Shown: positions 16,502 to 26,198 of the stretch, piece by piece | How positions within the stretch are numbered: position 1 is the first letter of the stretch | Layout of the letters: the number at the start of each line of letters is the position of its first letter | Assembly: GCA_017542425.1 (NCBI GenBank) | Contig: JAFXXH010000069.1 | Span: 1 to 64,000 of the forward strand | Reading direction: 5' to 3' | Length of the DNA: 64,000 nt | Source of the DNA: Oscillospiraceae bacterium | GTDB taxonomy: Bacteria > Bacillota > Clostridia > Oscillospirales > Oscillospiraceae | The notes under the pieces: generated by a model | Seen by the model: the letters and a program-made list of their open reading frames with translations, nothing else | What the model was told of the DNA's origin: nothing | The model's database searches: none | Program-made: the position numbers and the translations under genes

Positions 16502-17452
16502 ATGCCAACAGAAGCTACTCCGCCCAGGCGAGGGCGAAAGCCAAAGCAGCCCGCGCCGCAGGCGTCGGCGCAAACTGCGGAGCAGATTCTCCGCGTCCCA
16601 CTGACTGAGCTGCACCCCTTTCCGGATCACCCCTACGGCATTCGGGAGGACCAGGCCATGCAGGACACGGTGGACAGCGTGAAGCAGAACGGTGTGCTGG
16701 TCCCCGCCATTGTCCGGCCCCGCGCCGAGGGCGGCTATGAGATCGTCGCCGGGCACCGGCGGAAGCTGGCCTCCGAGCGGGCGGGCCTTCCCGATATGCC
16801 CTGCATCGTCCGCAATCTCTCTGATGATGAAGCCATCATCCAGCTGGTGGACTCCAATGCCCAGCGGGAGGATGTTCTCCCCAGCGAGCGGGCCAAAGCC
16901 TACAAGCTGCGGCTGGAGGCCGTCAGGCGCAGGGCGGGGAGGCCGAGGAAAGAAGCTGCCGACAACGACCCCCTTTCTGAAAATGCGCCGAATGTTTCGG
17001 CGCATTTCCGCAGCGACGATGAAGTGGGCACCGTGGATGGCGTCAGCGGCGATACCGTCCGCAACATCATCTCCCTGACCAACCTGGTCCCGGAGCTGCT
17101 GCGGATGGTGGACGAGAAGAAGATCTCCCTGACCCCCGCCTATCAGATCGCGGCCCTCACCGAGCCGGAGCAGCGATTGTTGCTGGAGACCATGGACAGC
17201 GAACAGGCCACGCCCTCCGTCTCCCAGGCCCAGCGGATGCGAAAGCTCAGCCAGGCGGGAGCGCTGGACGGGGACGCCATGCTCCAGATTATGGCAGAGC
17301 AGAAGAAGCCCCAGGGTTTCAGCCTCAACCTTTCGGTGGACAAGCTCAGGAAGTATTTCCCTGCTTCCTGCACCCCCAAAAAGATGGAGGAGACCATCTT
17401 CAAACTGCTGGAGCAATGGCAGAGACGCCGCCAGCGCACAGCGGAGCGCTAA
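16502..17452 (+). CDS. parB: ParB-like partition protein
   Basis: A 316-aa ParB/Srx-fold DNA-binding CTPase of the ICE backbone. The N-terminal domain carries HPYGIRED and the box-II motif GHRRKLASERAG. A central helix-turn-helix region follows (about 180-230), interrupted by a linker (EAADNDPLSENAPNVSAHF). It would act with ParA in element maintenance, but no parA is present upstream, so the left end seems to have been deleted. The start at 16502 follows AGGAGGA. Confidence 0.88.
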   Translation: MPTEATPPRRGRKPKQPAPQASAQTAEQILRVPLTELHPFPDHPYGIREDQAMQDTVDSVKQNGVLVPAIVRPRAEGGYEIVAGHRRKLASERAGLPDMPCIVRNLSDDEAIIQLVDSNAQREDVLPSERAKAYKLRLEAVRRRAGRPRKEAADNDPLSENAPNVSAHFRSDDEVGTVDGVSGDTVRNIISLTNLVPELLRMVDEKKISLTPAYQIAALTEPEQRLLLETMDSEQATPSVSQAQRMRKLSQAGALDGDAMLQIMAEQKKPQGFSLNLSVDKLRKYFPASCTPKKMEETIFKLLEQWQRRRQRTAER

Positions 17453-17469
17453 CTGACATAACAGACAGC

Positions 17470-17504
17470 AGCCGGACAGAACACAAATTCTGCCCGGCTT
17501 TTTT
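17470..17504 (+). terminator. Terminator of parB
   Basis: AGCCGGaCAGA pairs with TCTGcCCGGCT with one mismatch and is followed by TTTTT. Confidence 0.75.
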
Positions 17505-17540
17505 GCTGCCAAAAACCGACGAGGAAAGGAGTTTTGAGCC

Positions 17541-17624
17541 ATGGAAAGAACCCTTGTACTGCTTCCCGCGAGCTTCCAGAACCGCAGGGGCACGGCAGCC
17601 GCGCAGTGCCGGCACGCCAGATGA
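17541..17624 (+). CDS. 27-residue leader ORF
   Basis: MERTLVLLPASFQ begins this ORF, preceded by GGAAAGGAG at good spacing. Its TGA stop overlaps the ATG of the next gene (ATGA at 17621-17624). The following gene has no ribosome site, so translation of this leader probably delivers ribosomes to it. It could instead be the 5' end of a gene that was shortened. Confidence 0.5.
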   Translation: MERTLVLLPASFQNRRGTAAAQCRHAR

Positions 17625-17887
17625 AACACGACCCGCTCATCACCGGACAGGACGAGCTGGCCGTGGAGCGTTTCCAGGACGACACCCGGCACATGATCGT
17701 CTTCGACGTGCTGGACAGCGCGGCCCCCATCGGCAGTCCGGGGGAGCGCATCCGGCTGTTCCTGTCCGACAAAGCTTATGCGAAAGCCCTGGCCGCCCAG
17801 GAGCGCGGGGAGATCCGCATCAAAAAACACGCCGCCGTCATCGAGGGGCACATCCTGCCAGACCGGAAGCGGAAGCGGCGGCACTGA
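17621..17887 (+). CDS. Conserved ICE hypothetical protein
   Basis: An 88-aa protein with a basic C-terminus (PDRKRKRRH). I do not recognise a domain. It follows parB at the position where Tn1549-type elements carry small hypothetical genes. The start at 17621 is chosen for its ATGA coupling to the leader ORF; the frame is open upstream to 17534 but without ribosome site support. Confidence 0.6.
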   Translation: MKHDPLITGQDELAVERFQDDTRHMIVFDVLDSAAPIGSPGERIRLFLSDKAYAKALAAQERGEIRIKKHAAVIEGHILPDRKRKRRH

Positions 17888-17905
17888 TTGCAAGGAGGAG
17901 ATCAC

Positions 17906-18409
17906 ATGAATCGTACCGAGTATTTGAAGCGCAGCCTCAGGGCGCTGTTTCGCAGCGGGGCCGACGGGGAACACGACGCGCAGGAGATGCAGGAACTGCT
18001 GGAGGACCTGGACTTTGCCTCGCTGCACCAGGCCCTTCTGGGGCTGCGGGAGCCGGTCTACGCCTACCGGGTGGACAGCGGCGGGGAACAGGGCTTTTCC
18101 TACCGCGGCCCGGAGCTGCTGCCCTGTCCCGCGATCCGGCTCTATACCGACGAGGGAGACGCCTACATCGACGTGGCATACCACGCCCACGCCTATGAGC
18201 TCTGGCTGCTGCCCGATGCCGGCTTCGTGGTGCTGTCCCGCGTCCGCACGGCCATTGGAGACGCGGAGAGCGTCATGGAATACCGCTGCGTCAAGGGCAT
18301 GAACTGGAAGGAAGCCGGGATGTACATCGACTTCCTGGAGCTGGCCGACGCGCTGGAGGACCTGGTCGCCGCGTTCCTGTCCCACGAGTTGCCCCGCTAC
18401 GAGCTGTGA
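17906..18409 (+). CDS. ICE hypothetical protein
   Basis: A 167-aa soluble acidic protein with mixed alpha/beta character and no motif I recognise. AAGGAGGAG precedes the start at 17906. It lies 18 bases after the preceding small gene and about 80 bases before the replication-like gene, in the accessory segment of the ICE backbone. Function unknown. Confidence 0.7.
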   Translation: MNRTEYLKRSLRALFRSGADGEHDAQEMQELLEDLDFASLHQALLGLREPVYAYRVDSGGEQGFSYRGPELLPCPAIRLYTDEGDAYIDVAYHAHAYELWLLPDAGFVVLSRVRTAIGDAESVMEYRCVKGMNWKEAGMYIDFLELADALEDLVAAFLSHELPRYEL

Positions 18410-18492
18410 GCAAAACGTAAAAACCGCGTGCATGGAACGGAGGACGTCGGCAGCGTCCGGCGTCCTCCCTGTGTGGAAAGGAGAGCTGACGC

Positions 18493-19341
18493 ATGGCTGT
18501 ATTTCGGATCGAGAAGACACGGGACTATACCGTGATGAGCAACTATCATCTGCGCGATAAGCGCCTGTCGCTGAAGGCCAAAGGACTGCTGTCCCAGATG
18601 CTGTCTCTGCCGGAGGACTGGGACTACACCCTCACCGGCCTGTCCACCATCAACCGGGAGAGCAAGGACGCGATACGCTCGGCTATCCAGAAGCTGGAGA
18701 AATGCAGTTACATTGAGCGCAGCCAGGCCACCGACAAACAGGGCAAGTTTTCCGGCAACGAGTATGTGATCCATGAGTTCCCCGCCGAAGCGGAGGAAAC
18801 GCAGGAGCCGTCGTTGGCTTCTCTGTCATTGGAAAACCCGTCATCGGAAAACCCGACGACGGAAAAGCCCTCGTCGGAAAACCCCACGCAATTAAATATA
18901 TATAAACAAAATACGAACAAACAAAATACAGATCCACAAAGTACAGAGTCATTCCTTCCTTCGCAGCCCCAAACGCCGACAGACGGACGGACGCTGCGGG
19001 CGGAGATCCGCAGACGCATCGAGTACGAGACCCTCGCGGAGACGGCGGACCGCGCCCAGGTGGACGAGCTGGTGGAGATCATGGTGGAGGTCGCCATGAA
19101 TCGCCGCCCCACCATCAAAGTCGGGCGAGAGGGCGAGTTTTCCACCGCCTATGTGCAGGAGCGCTTTGCGCACATCGGCCCGGATCACATCGCCAGGGTG
19201 CTGGACGGCATCCGGGAGAACACCAAGCGCGTCTACAACACAAAAGCCTATCTGCTCTCGGCGCTATTCAACTCCGTCTCCACACTGGACAACCACTACG
19301 CCATGCTGGTCAACCACGATTTGCACGGCGGAGGAATGTAA
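18493..19341 (+). CDS. Replication-initiator-like protein (DUF6017)
   Basis: A 282-aa protein. The N-terminal half resembles a winged-helix plasmid/phage initiator (LSLKAKGLLSQMLSLPEDWD, then STINRESKDAIRSAIQKLEK). A low-complexity linker follows with repeated SSENPT/TEKP units (about 110-135). The C-terminal half matches the DUF6017-type domain (VNHDLHGGGM end). Such genes sit next to parB in Tn1549-type ICEs and may support replication of the excised circle. The linker is AT-rich relative to both halves. Confidence 0.75.
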   Translation: MAVFRIEKTRDYTVMSNYHLRDKRLSLKAKGLLSQMLSLPEDWDYTLTGLSTINRESKDAIRSAIQKLEKCSYIERSQATDKQGKFSGNEYVIHEFPAEAEETQEPSLASLSLENPSSENPTTEKPSSENPTQLNIYKQNTNKQNTDPQSTESFLPSQPQTPTDGRTLRAEIRRRIEYETLAETADRAQVDELVEIMVEVAMNRRPTIKVGREGEFSTAYVQERFAHIGPDHIARVLDGIRENTKRVYNTKAYLLSALFNSVSTLDNHYAMLVNHDLHGGGM

Positions 19342-19688
19342 GCAAAACGCAACGATTCAGTACCCTCGTTGCCTCGCAGAGTTCGCGCCCGCAGGCGCGA
19401 AAAAAGTTCAATCATTTTTGGCGGAAACCGCATTTTCGCCAAAAATACCGCTCGCGGAGCGAGTGTGCCCTCTCCCGCAGGGCGCGCTCGCGCAGCGCTA
19501 CCCCTCTGTTCAGTAGCCCAGCGAAGCGGGTACTGAACAGTTACAGCAAAACAAGGAGGAACCCTTCACGATCCACAAGCAATTGCTCCACCGCCTGGTG
19601 GTGCCGCCTTAGCCCTCGTCGCTCCAGGCAAATCGCTATGGAGCTGTGTTGTACCTGAAAACCAACATCAACGACTATGGAGGTAACT
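19342..19688. other. Hairpin-rich intergenic region
   Basis: No gene is seen. Several perfect hairpins occur: TTTTTGGCG/CGCCAAAAA at 19415-19445, CTCGCGGAGCGAG near 19452, and CTGTTCAGTA/TACTGAACAG at 19506-19540. The density is unusual and could mark a single-strand origin, a transfer origin, or terminators between the replication gene and the surface-protein cargo. Confidence 0.45.
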
Positions 19689-22600
19689 ATGCACAAGAAA
19701 ACGAGCGCAGCCCATCGCTTGCTGGCCCTGCTGCTGGCAATGCTTCTGGCGCTGTCTCTGCTCCCCCTGACGGCCCTGGCCGGGCAGGAGGACGGCTACC
19801 ATGACCCGGCGGAACACTGGCTCAGCGCCTCCAACCGCACCAACGAGCTGGATATCAACGCGGTTGTAACACACGAAACGGCCCATTGCTTCCTCTGCGG
19901 CATGGACAGCGCGATCACGGTCTGGCGCACCCCGGAATACAGCCGGGACGGGCAGTCCGCTCTGGTCCGCAACATCGGCTTCTCGGACGGCACCCTGCTG
20001 GACGGTTCCGGAACGGGCACGATCCTGGACGGCAAGCCCGGCGTCAACGCCACGTACACCGGTTATCACTGGACCAAGTCCATGTGCGAAGCCTGCGGCG
20101 GGCTGAATACCAATGGCGGCAACGAATCCTATGCCTTCTGCAAAAACATCTATCTGCTCTACGACTGCGCCCCGGCCTTCACGGAGGAGCTGGACGCGGC
20201 GGTCACGTATGAGCGCGTGGACGCCAACTACCACAGGAAACTGACGGACGGTGGGAGCTACTGCGCCTTCTGCTACGGAACCCGCCACAGCCACGCGGAA
20301 AGCCTGGAGCGCCACACGCTGCACACCGACGTGTTCCCGGAGTTGGACCGGCAGCGCTTCGCCGTTGTCACCCACTGCGCACAGTGCGACTACGCGGACC
20401 GGGAGTATCTGGCGGCCAAGGCCGTGGTGGCGGACTACTTCGGCACGGTGGACGGGCAGGCCCACAGCATCACCGTGACCGACCTCTCCGAGTCGGGCGT
20501 CAGCGTCCAGGTGCGCTACGGCAACAGCGCCGAGGCCTGCACCCTGCACGTCCCACCCGCCTACAGCGAGGCCGGACAGTACAGCGTCTATTACCAGATT
20601 ACCTACAGCTGTCAGGGCGTCAGCATGGAGGAAAACGGCGTGGCCTGGGTCTGGCTGCGGAGCGACGCCGCGCCGGTCATGGAAGGCTGTGCCTGCGGCT
20701 GCGGCGAAGCCGGCTGCGCCTGCGGCAACGGCGGCGACTGCCCCCATTGCCGACAGTTTGACTGCGCGCGCGGCGTCCACGACTTCCGCTTCATCGAGAC
20801 CGCCGCGCCCACCTGCACCGCCCAGGGCTATGACCGCTGGTACTGCCCCCTCTGCGGACAGTGGGAGAATCGGAACTATGTCAGCGCGGAAGGCCACGTC
20901 TGGAAGTCCGTGGTGATCCGCGAGGCCGACTGCGCGCACGGCGGCAAGATCCTGGAGATCTGCCAGACCTGCGGCGAGACCAGAGAGACCACCACAGAAC
21001 AGACGCGGCACCAGTGGAAGCGCTCCACCGTGGCCGCCACCTGCACCGGACCCGGCTACACCGTGGAGGAATGCCCGGTCTGCGGCGAGCGCCGGATCAC
21101 CGACCTCACCGAAGCTGCTGGCCACAGCTACCGGAGCCAGGTCATCCCGGCCACCTGCACGACGGGTGGCATGACGCTCCACGTCTGCCAGCGCTGCGGC
21201 GAATCCTATACGGACAGCCCCACCGAGGCGACAGGCCACCGCTGGAACAGCGGAGAGATCCTCATCGCGCCCACCTGCGTCAGCGCGGGTGTGAAGGAGT
21301 ATGTCTGCGAAGCCTGCGGTGTCTCCCGCAATGAGGCCATCCCCGCCAAGGCGCACAAGCCCGGCCCGGCGGCCACCTGCACCGAAGCCCAGCTCTGCGC
21401 GGACTGCGGCGCTGTGCTGGCGCAGCCCACAGGCCACGTCTACACGAGCAGCGTGACGCCGCCCTACTGCGGACGCATGGGTTACACGACCTACACCTGC
21501 GCCCACTGCGGCGAGACCCACAAGGGCGATTACACGGACGCGCTCGGTCACGACTACAAGGCCGTCGTCACCGCCCCCACCTGCAACGACAAGGGCCGCA
21601 CCACCTACACCTGCACCCGCTGCGGCGACAGCTATGTGGACAACTACACGGACGCCCTCGGCCACGATTGGGACAGCGGCACCAAAATCACCGACGCCAC
21701 CTGCAACGGTTCCGGTGTGATCGAGCACCACTGCAAGCGCTGCGCTGCCAGCTATCTGGAGGCCATCGACGCCACCGGCCACAAGCCCGGCCCGGCGGCC
21801 ACCTGCACGGAGGCCCAGGTTTGCACGGTCTGCGGCGTGATTCTGGCTCCGGCCAGGGGGCACAGCTTTTCCGCCTCCGTCACGGAACCCGGCTGCAAGA
21901 CCATGGGCTTCACCACTTACGTCTGCGACGACTGCGGCGAGAGCTACCGCGCTGACTACTTGCTGCCGCTGAGCCACGAGTACCATACTGCTGTCACAGC
22001 GCCCACCTGCACCGAGGCCGGTTACACCACTTACACCTGCACCCGCTGCGGCGACAGCTATGTGTCGGACCGCGTCCCCGCTGCCGGGCATTCCTATGAC
22101 GGCGGGACGATCCTGATCCGGCCCGGCTGCACCACGGAGGGCATCCGGCTCTATACCTGTGAGGCCTGCGGCTGGGAGCACAGTGAGAGCATCCCCGCCA
22201 CGGGGCACAAGCCCGGCGCGGCCGCCAGCTGCACGGAGCCGCAGGTCTGCACCGATTGCGGCGTGATCCTCTGTGCCGCCCACGGCCATATCTTCCACAC
22301 GGAACACACCGAAGCCAGCTGCGAGACGATGGGGTACACGAGCTGCACCTGTGAGAGCTGCGGGCTGCATTACCGCGCCAATTACACCGACGCGCTGGGC
22401 CACAGCTATGCCAGCGTCGTCACCGCGCCCACCTGCACGGAGCCCGGCTATACCACCCATGTCTGCACGCGCTGTGGGGACAGCTATGTGACGGACTACA
22501 CGGAAGCCACCGGCCACCGCTGGGACAGGGGGACGCTGCTGATTGCCACCTCCTGCAACGGTGAGGGGCTGGTGGATCACCGTTGCGTGATCTGCGACTA

Positions 22601-24230
22601 TCATCATCTGGAGCCTCTGTCCTCCACAGGCCACAGGCCCGGCGCGGCTGCCAGCTGCACGGAGCCGCAGGTTTGCACCGATTGCGGCGCAGTGCTCGTC
22701 CAGGCGCTGGGGCACGACTTCTCCGCGTCAGTGACAGCTCCGACCTGCACGGAGATGGGCTACACCACTTACACCTGTGTCCATTGCGACACGCAGTACC
22801 GGGACCAGTACACCGCGCCCACCGGACACAGCGTCGGCGACTGGATCGTAGACCGGGAAGCCGACACCGAAGCCGAGGGTCTGCGCCACAGGGAGTGCGC
22901 GGTTTGCGGCGCGATCCTGACAACGGAGGTGCTGGAGAAGCTCTATGTCATGGCGACCACGGACTCCAGGGGTGTGGCCGTCGTGGGCGTCTACCTCGTC
23001 ACGGTCACGGACACGGACACGGGCAACCCGGTGGCGAATGCCACCGTGGTGCTGGGCAATGACGGGGCGATCTCCGTCCGCCTGCCCGACGGACGCCTCC
23101 TGGACTATGCGGCGCGGACGACCGTGACGGTGCTGCTGGCGGTGGACCGTACCCCGGTGCAGAAGCTGCCGGTGCTCGTGACCGACGGCAACGGCAACTA
23201 CGCGGCGGCGCAGACGGATGAAGCAGGCCAGCTCACCGTCCCCGGCGACGCCGGTATGACCGGCCCGGACGGCAGGATCACCATCGGCTGGATCGACGCG
23301 GACGGCAATCGCTATACGCTCACGCTGGAGATCACGGACGATGAGAACGGCCGTCCCATCCGCGGCGTCAGCGTCACCGTCGGCAAAACCGGAAACATCC
23401 TGGTTCTCCTGCCGGACGGCATCGACATGGATGAGGCCAACCGGATCCTTCTCCTGCTGACCGACAACCGCAAGACGCTGTTGCCCGGCTGGGTCATTCT
23501 CGTCAAGGGAGACCGGAACCAGGGCACGGGTACGACCGACCGGAACGGCAGACTGGTACTGCCGGAGCGCGCAGAGACGGAGACCCACGGCGCGTATATC
23601 GTGGGCTACCCGGACGGCAGCTTCGGCCCGGAGCGCAGCATGACCCGCGCCGAGGCCACGGCGATTTTTGCCCGCCTGCTGGCGGAGAAGCAGGGAGAGG
23701 TGCTGACCCCGGTGGAAGTCACCGGGTTTGCGGACATCCCCGCCAACGCCTGGTATTCCGGCTATGTGCGCTATCTCAGCGGTCGCGGTGTGGTCTACGG
23801 CAAGGCGGACGGACGTTTCTGCCCCGACGACGCCATCACCCGCGCCGAGTTTGTGGCGCTGGCCGTCCGCTTCTTCGCCGTCTACGGCGACGGCAACCCG
23901 GCGATTATGGAGCAGTATGCGGCCTTTCCAGACGTGTCCGAGGGCTATTGGGCAGCGGAGTACATCCGGGACGCCGCTGTCTATGGCTGGATTCGCGGCT
24001 ACGGCGACGGCAGCTTCCGGGCCGAGCAGCGGATCACCCGCGCCGAGGTGGTCACCATCGTAAACCGCCTCCTGGACCGCACGGCGGATACGGAGTATGT
24101 CACGCGGAACCTTTTCCGCCTCACCACCTTCACAGACATGGCTGAGGCGCACTGGGCCTACTACGCCGTGATGGAGGCGGCCAACGCCCACACCGCCGTG
24201 TACGACGGCAAGGAAATCTGGAACAGGTAA
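19689..24230 (+). CDS. Giant SLH surface protein with Cys-pair repeats
   Basis: A 1513-aa exported protein. Signal peptide (about 1-33, ending ALAGQ), an N-terminal Cys-rich region, then many CxxC modules of about 35 residues (for example TYTCTRCGDSY). Four of these form a super-unit of about 141 residues repeated between roughly 21.2 and 22.8 kb, each marked by HKPGxAAxCTExQVC. Beta-sandwich regions (about 1080-1290) and three C-terminal SLH repeats (about 1300-1500) for wall anchoring follow. Paired cysteines suggest small zinc ribbons or disulfide-linked modules, as in adhesins. Start at 19689 is set by GGAGG. It lies in the ICE cargo segment. Confidence 0.8.
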   Translation: MHKKTSAAHRLLALLLAMLLALSLLPLTALAGQEDGYHDPAEHWLSASNRTNELDINAVVTHETAHCFLCGMDSAITVWRTPEYSRDGQSALVRNIGFSDGTLLDGSGTGTILDGKPGVNATYTGYHWTKSMCEACGGLNTNGGNESYAFCKNIYLLYDCAPAFTEELDAAVTYERVDANYHRKLTDGGSYCAFCYGTRHSHAESLERHTLHTDVFPELDRQRFAVVTHCAQCDYADREYLAAKAVVADYFGTVDGQAHSITVTDLSESGVSVQVRYGNSAEACTLHVPPAYSEAGQYSVYYQITYSCQGVSMEENGVAWVWLRSDAAPVMEGCACGCGEAGCACGNGGDCPHCRQFDCARGVHDFRFIETAAPTCTAQGYDRWYCPLCGQWENRNYVSAEGHVWKSVVIREADCAHGGKILEICQTCGETRETTTEQTRHQWKRSTVAATCTGPGYTVEECPVCGERRITDLTEAAGHSYRSQVIPATCTTGGMTLHVCQRCGESYTDSPTEATGHRWNSGEILIAPTCVSAGVKEYVCEACGVSRNEAIPAKAHKPGPAATCTEAQLCADCGAVLAQPTGHVYTSSVTPPYCGRMGYTTYTCAHCGETHKGDYTDALGHDYKAVVTAPTCNDKGRTTYTCTRCGDSYVDNYTDALGHDWDSGTKITDATCNGSGVIEHHCKRCAASYLEAIDATGHKPGPAATCTEAQVCTVCGVILAPARGHSFSASVTEPGCKTMGFTTYVCDDCGESYRADYLLPLSHEYHTAVTAPTCTEAGYTTYTCTRCGDSYVSDRVPAAGHSYDGGTILIRPGCTTEGIRLYTCEACGWEHSESIPATGHKPGAAASCTEPQVCTDCGVILCAAHGHIFHTEHTEASCETMGYTSCTCESCGLHYRANYTDALGHSYASVVTAPTCTEPGYTTHVCTRCGDSYVTDYTEATGHRWDRGTLLIATSCNGEGLVDHRCVICDYHHLEPLSSTGHRPGAAASCTEPQVCTDCGAVLVQALGHDFSASVTAPTCTEMGYTTYTCVHCDTQYRDQYTAPTGHSVGDWIVDREADTEAEGLRHRECAVCGAILTTEVLEKLYVMATTDSRGVAVVGVYLVTVTDTDTGNPVANATVVLGNDGAISVRLPDGRLLDYAARTTVTVLLAVDRTPVQKLPVLVTDGNGNYAAAQTDEAGQLTVPGDAGMTGPDGRITIGWIDADGNRYTLTLEITDDENGRPIRGVSVTVGKTGNILVLLPDGIDMDEANRILLLLTDNRKTLLPGWVILVKGDRNQGTGTTDRNGRLVLPERAETETHGAYIVGYPDGSFGPERSMTRAEATAIFARLLAEKQGEVLTPVEVTGFADIPANAWYSGYVRYLSGRGVVYGKADGRFCPDDAITRAEFVALAVRFFAVYGDGNPAIMEQYAAFPDVSEGYWAAEYIRDAAVYGWIRGYGDGSFRAEQRITRAEVVTIVNRLLDRTADTEYVTRNLFRLTTFTDMAEAHWAYYAVMEAANAHTAVYDGKEIWNR

Positions 24231-24242
24231 ACACAGTTGAGC

Positions 24243-24277
24243 AGACAAAAGGCCCGGACGCTCCGGGCCTTTTGTCT
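24243..24277 (+). terminator. Terminator of the SLH repeat protein gene
   Basis: A perfect 16-bp stem with loop CGC, whose right arm contains CCTTTTGTCT. It lies just upstream of the next gene's ribosome site. Confidence 0.8.
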
Positions 24278-24288
24278 TTGGAGGTGAT

Positions 24289-25715
24289 ATGAAAAGCTGA
24301 AAAAACTGATTTCATTCGTTTTATCTCTGGTCTCTTTTCTCTCTCTGCTTTCGTTCTCCGCCTTGGCCGATGCCACGGCGATGAGCGAGGAACGGTATCG
24401 GAACGGAACATACGACGCGAGCCTGGGCGAGATGGCCGGGCGGCGGCTCTATGTCTACGGAATCATGGACAGCTTTGGCCCGTCAGAGGTAGATACGACG
24501 GACGCGGAACTGGAACTCCGCACCGAAGAACCCGCCGGGCGACTGGACGTGGCGCTGTATCTGTATCGGCTGTTTGGCTGGCAGCCGGAAAGCGACTGCC
24601 CCTTTTCCGACGTGCCGGAAGCCTTCCGGGAAGCCGTGTCCTGGCTCTATGAGGCGGGTGTCACGAAGGGGGTCGGAGGCAATCGGTACGGCATCGGAAG
24701 CATCACCGAGCGTCAGCTCCTGGTGATGCTTTCGCGCTATTTCCACTGGGGAAGTGAGGACCCCGACGTTGTGCTTCATCTGACAGACAGTATGAAACTT
24801 CTGCCAAACGGCCCGGTAGACAGGGACTTTTCCAACGGCGATCTCTACCGCATTCTCTCCGCCGTTCTGGACCGACTCTGCCCGGAACGCTGCGTGCCCG
24901 TGCGCCCGGAGATGAGCGCGCCCCACGGGGTACAGCTCCATGCGGAAACCGTTGAGGACGCGCTGGCACAGATCGCGGTGGCCCTGCGCTTTGTGCCGGA
25001 GAGCATCGTCATAGAATTCCCGGAGCATTGCCCGGCACAGGAGGTGGAAACCTTTGTCCGGCGCTTTGCGCCCGACGGGGCGGCGCTCCCCGCAAGGCTC
25101 GTGGCGTGCATCGACTGGAGCTTCCTCGTTCCCTTCACCCTGACCCGGTATCCCGGAAACCGATTCAAACTCCGCGTAAGCCAGTACACCCCGGCCACGG
25201 AAGCGACGGCGGACGCGCTGGACTGGCTGCGGGTCTATCGGGACGCGGCGTACACGGCGGCGCTGGCGGACTTCGCCGCCCAGTACCTGGACCCGTTGAA
25301 ACGCCTGCCCGGCGACTATGACCGGGCCAGAAACGCCCACGACCTGCTGTGCCGCCTGGCGTCCTATGACCACCTGGAGGAAAGCAGCGGCAGCCGCCCC
25401 CAGGCGCACTCCCTGCTGGGCTTCTTCCAGCGCCGCCGCCTGGTCTGCGACGGCTACGCCAAGACCTATCAGTGGATGCTGCGATACCTGGGCGTCGAGA
25501 GCTATGTGGTATGCGGCAGCACCAGCATGGGAGAACACGGCTGGAACAAAGTGCTGCTGGACGGCGCGTGGTTCAATGTGGACGCCTGCTGGGATGAGGA
25601 TTCCGGCAGCCTCTTTTTTCTGCGCAGCGATTCCTTCTTTGCGTCCTCTGACCACCGCTTCACCGACGCCTTCTCCTGCGCCGCTTTCTCCAGCCCGCAG
25701 AATTACCGGAGGTGA
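24289..25715 (+). pseudogene. Secreted transglutaminase-like protein, start frameshifted
   Basis: The main frame encodes a signal peptide (KLKKLISFVLSLVSF...ALADA), a short SLH-like region (about 40-130) and a C-terminal transglutaminase-type domain. That domain has Cys in RRLVCDGYAK, His in GEHGWNKVLL and Asp in WFNVDACWD. The strongest start (ATG 24289 after GGAGGTGAT) reads MKS then stops; one extra A in the AAAA run would join it to the signal peptide as MKKLKKL. The first in-frame ATG (24363) would lose the signal peptide. So either one A is missing in the assembly or the gene is off. It may crosslink or trim surface proteins such as its SLH neighbour. Confidence 0.65.
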
Positions 25716-25721
25716 GCGCCC

Positions 25722-26198
25722 TTGCAGGAGGAAATCGAAAACAAGCTCGTCGTGCTGATTGAGAACTGTACCAAACTCACCGCGAGAGAACTGCGCCAGG
25801 CGCTGGAGAAGGTGCTGGCCAGAGTCAAAAACAGAACGACAATTCAAACGCAAAAGGCCGCCGAGCCCCACGGCAGGATGACCGTAAAGGAGCTGGCGGC
25901 CAAGGATAAGGGGATGCAGAGCATCGAGGTCAACGACGGCAGCATCGGTGCGTTCCAGCGCGTGGCCAGGAAGTACGGCATCGACTTCGCCCCCTTCAAG
26001 GTCAAGGGCGAAAACCGCTACCTGGTCTTTTTCAAGGCCCCGGACGCCGACGCCATGACCGCGGCCTTTACCGAGTACACGCAAAAGCAGGTCAAAAAGG
26101 CGTCCCGCCCCTCCATCCTGCAAAGGCTGGAGCATTTCAAAAGCCTCATCCAGCAGCCCAGGAAGGAAAAGACCCGTCACAAGGAGCCGGAGAGATGA
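25722..26198 (+). CDS. pcfB: PcfB-like conjugation protein (DUF3801)
   Basis: A 158-aa protein of the PcfB/DUF3801 family (TARELRQALEKVL, GRMTVKELAAKDKGM). In pCF10-like systems PcfB helps bring the relaxosome to the coupling protein, and the coupling-protein gene follows with ATGA overlap. The start is TTG at 25722 with GGAGGTG upstream. Length is near the family norm, so it appears intact. Confidence 0.85.
   Translation: MQEEIENKLVVLIENCTKLTARELRQALEKVLARVKNRTTIQTQKAAEPHGRMTVKELAAKDKGMQSIEVNDGSIGAFQRVARKYGIDFAPFKVKGENRYLVFFKAPDADAMTAAFTEYTQKQVKKASRPSILQRLEHFKSLIQQPRKEKTRHKEPER

Noticed and set aside
19668-22715. 1015-codon minus-strand open frame
   Set aside because: Shadow of the Cys-repeat SLH protein; composition reflects its complement.
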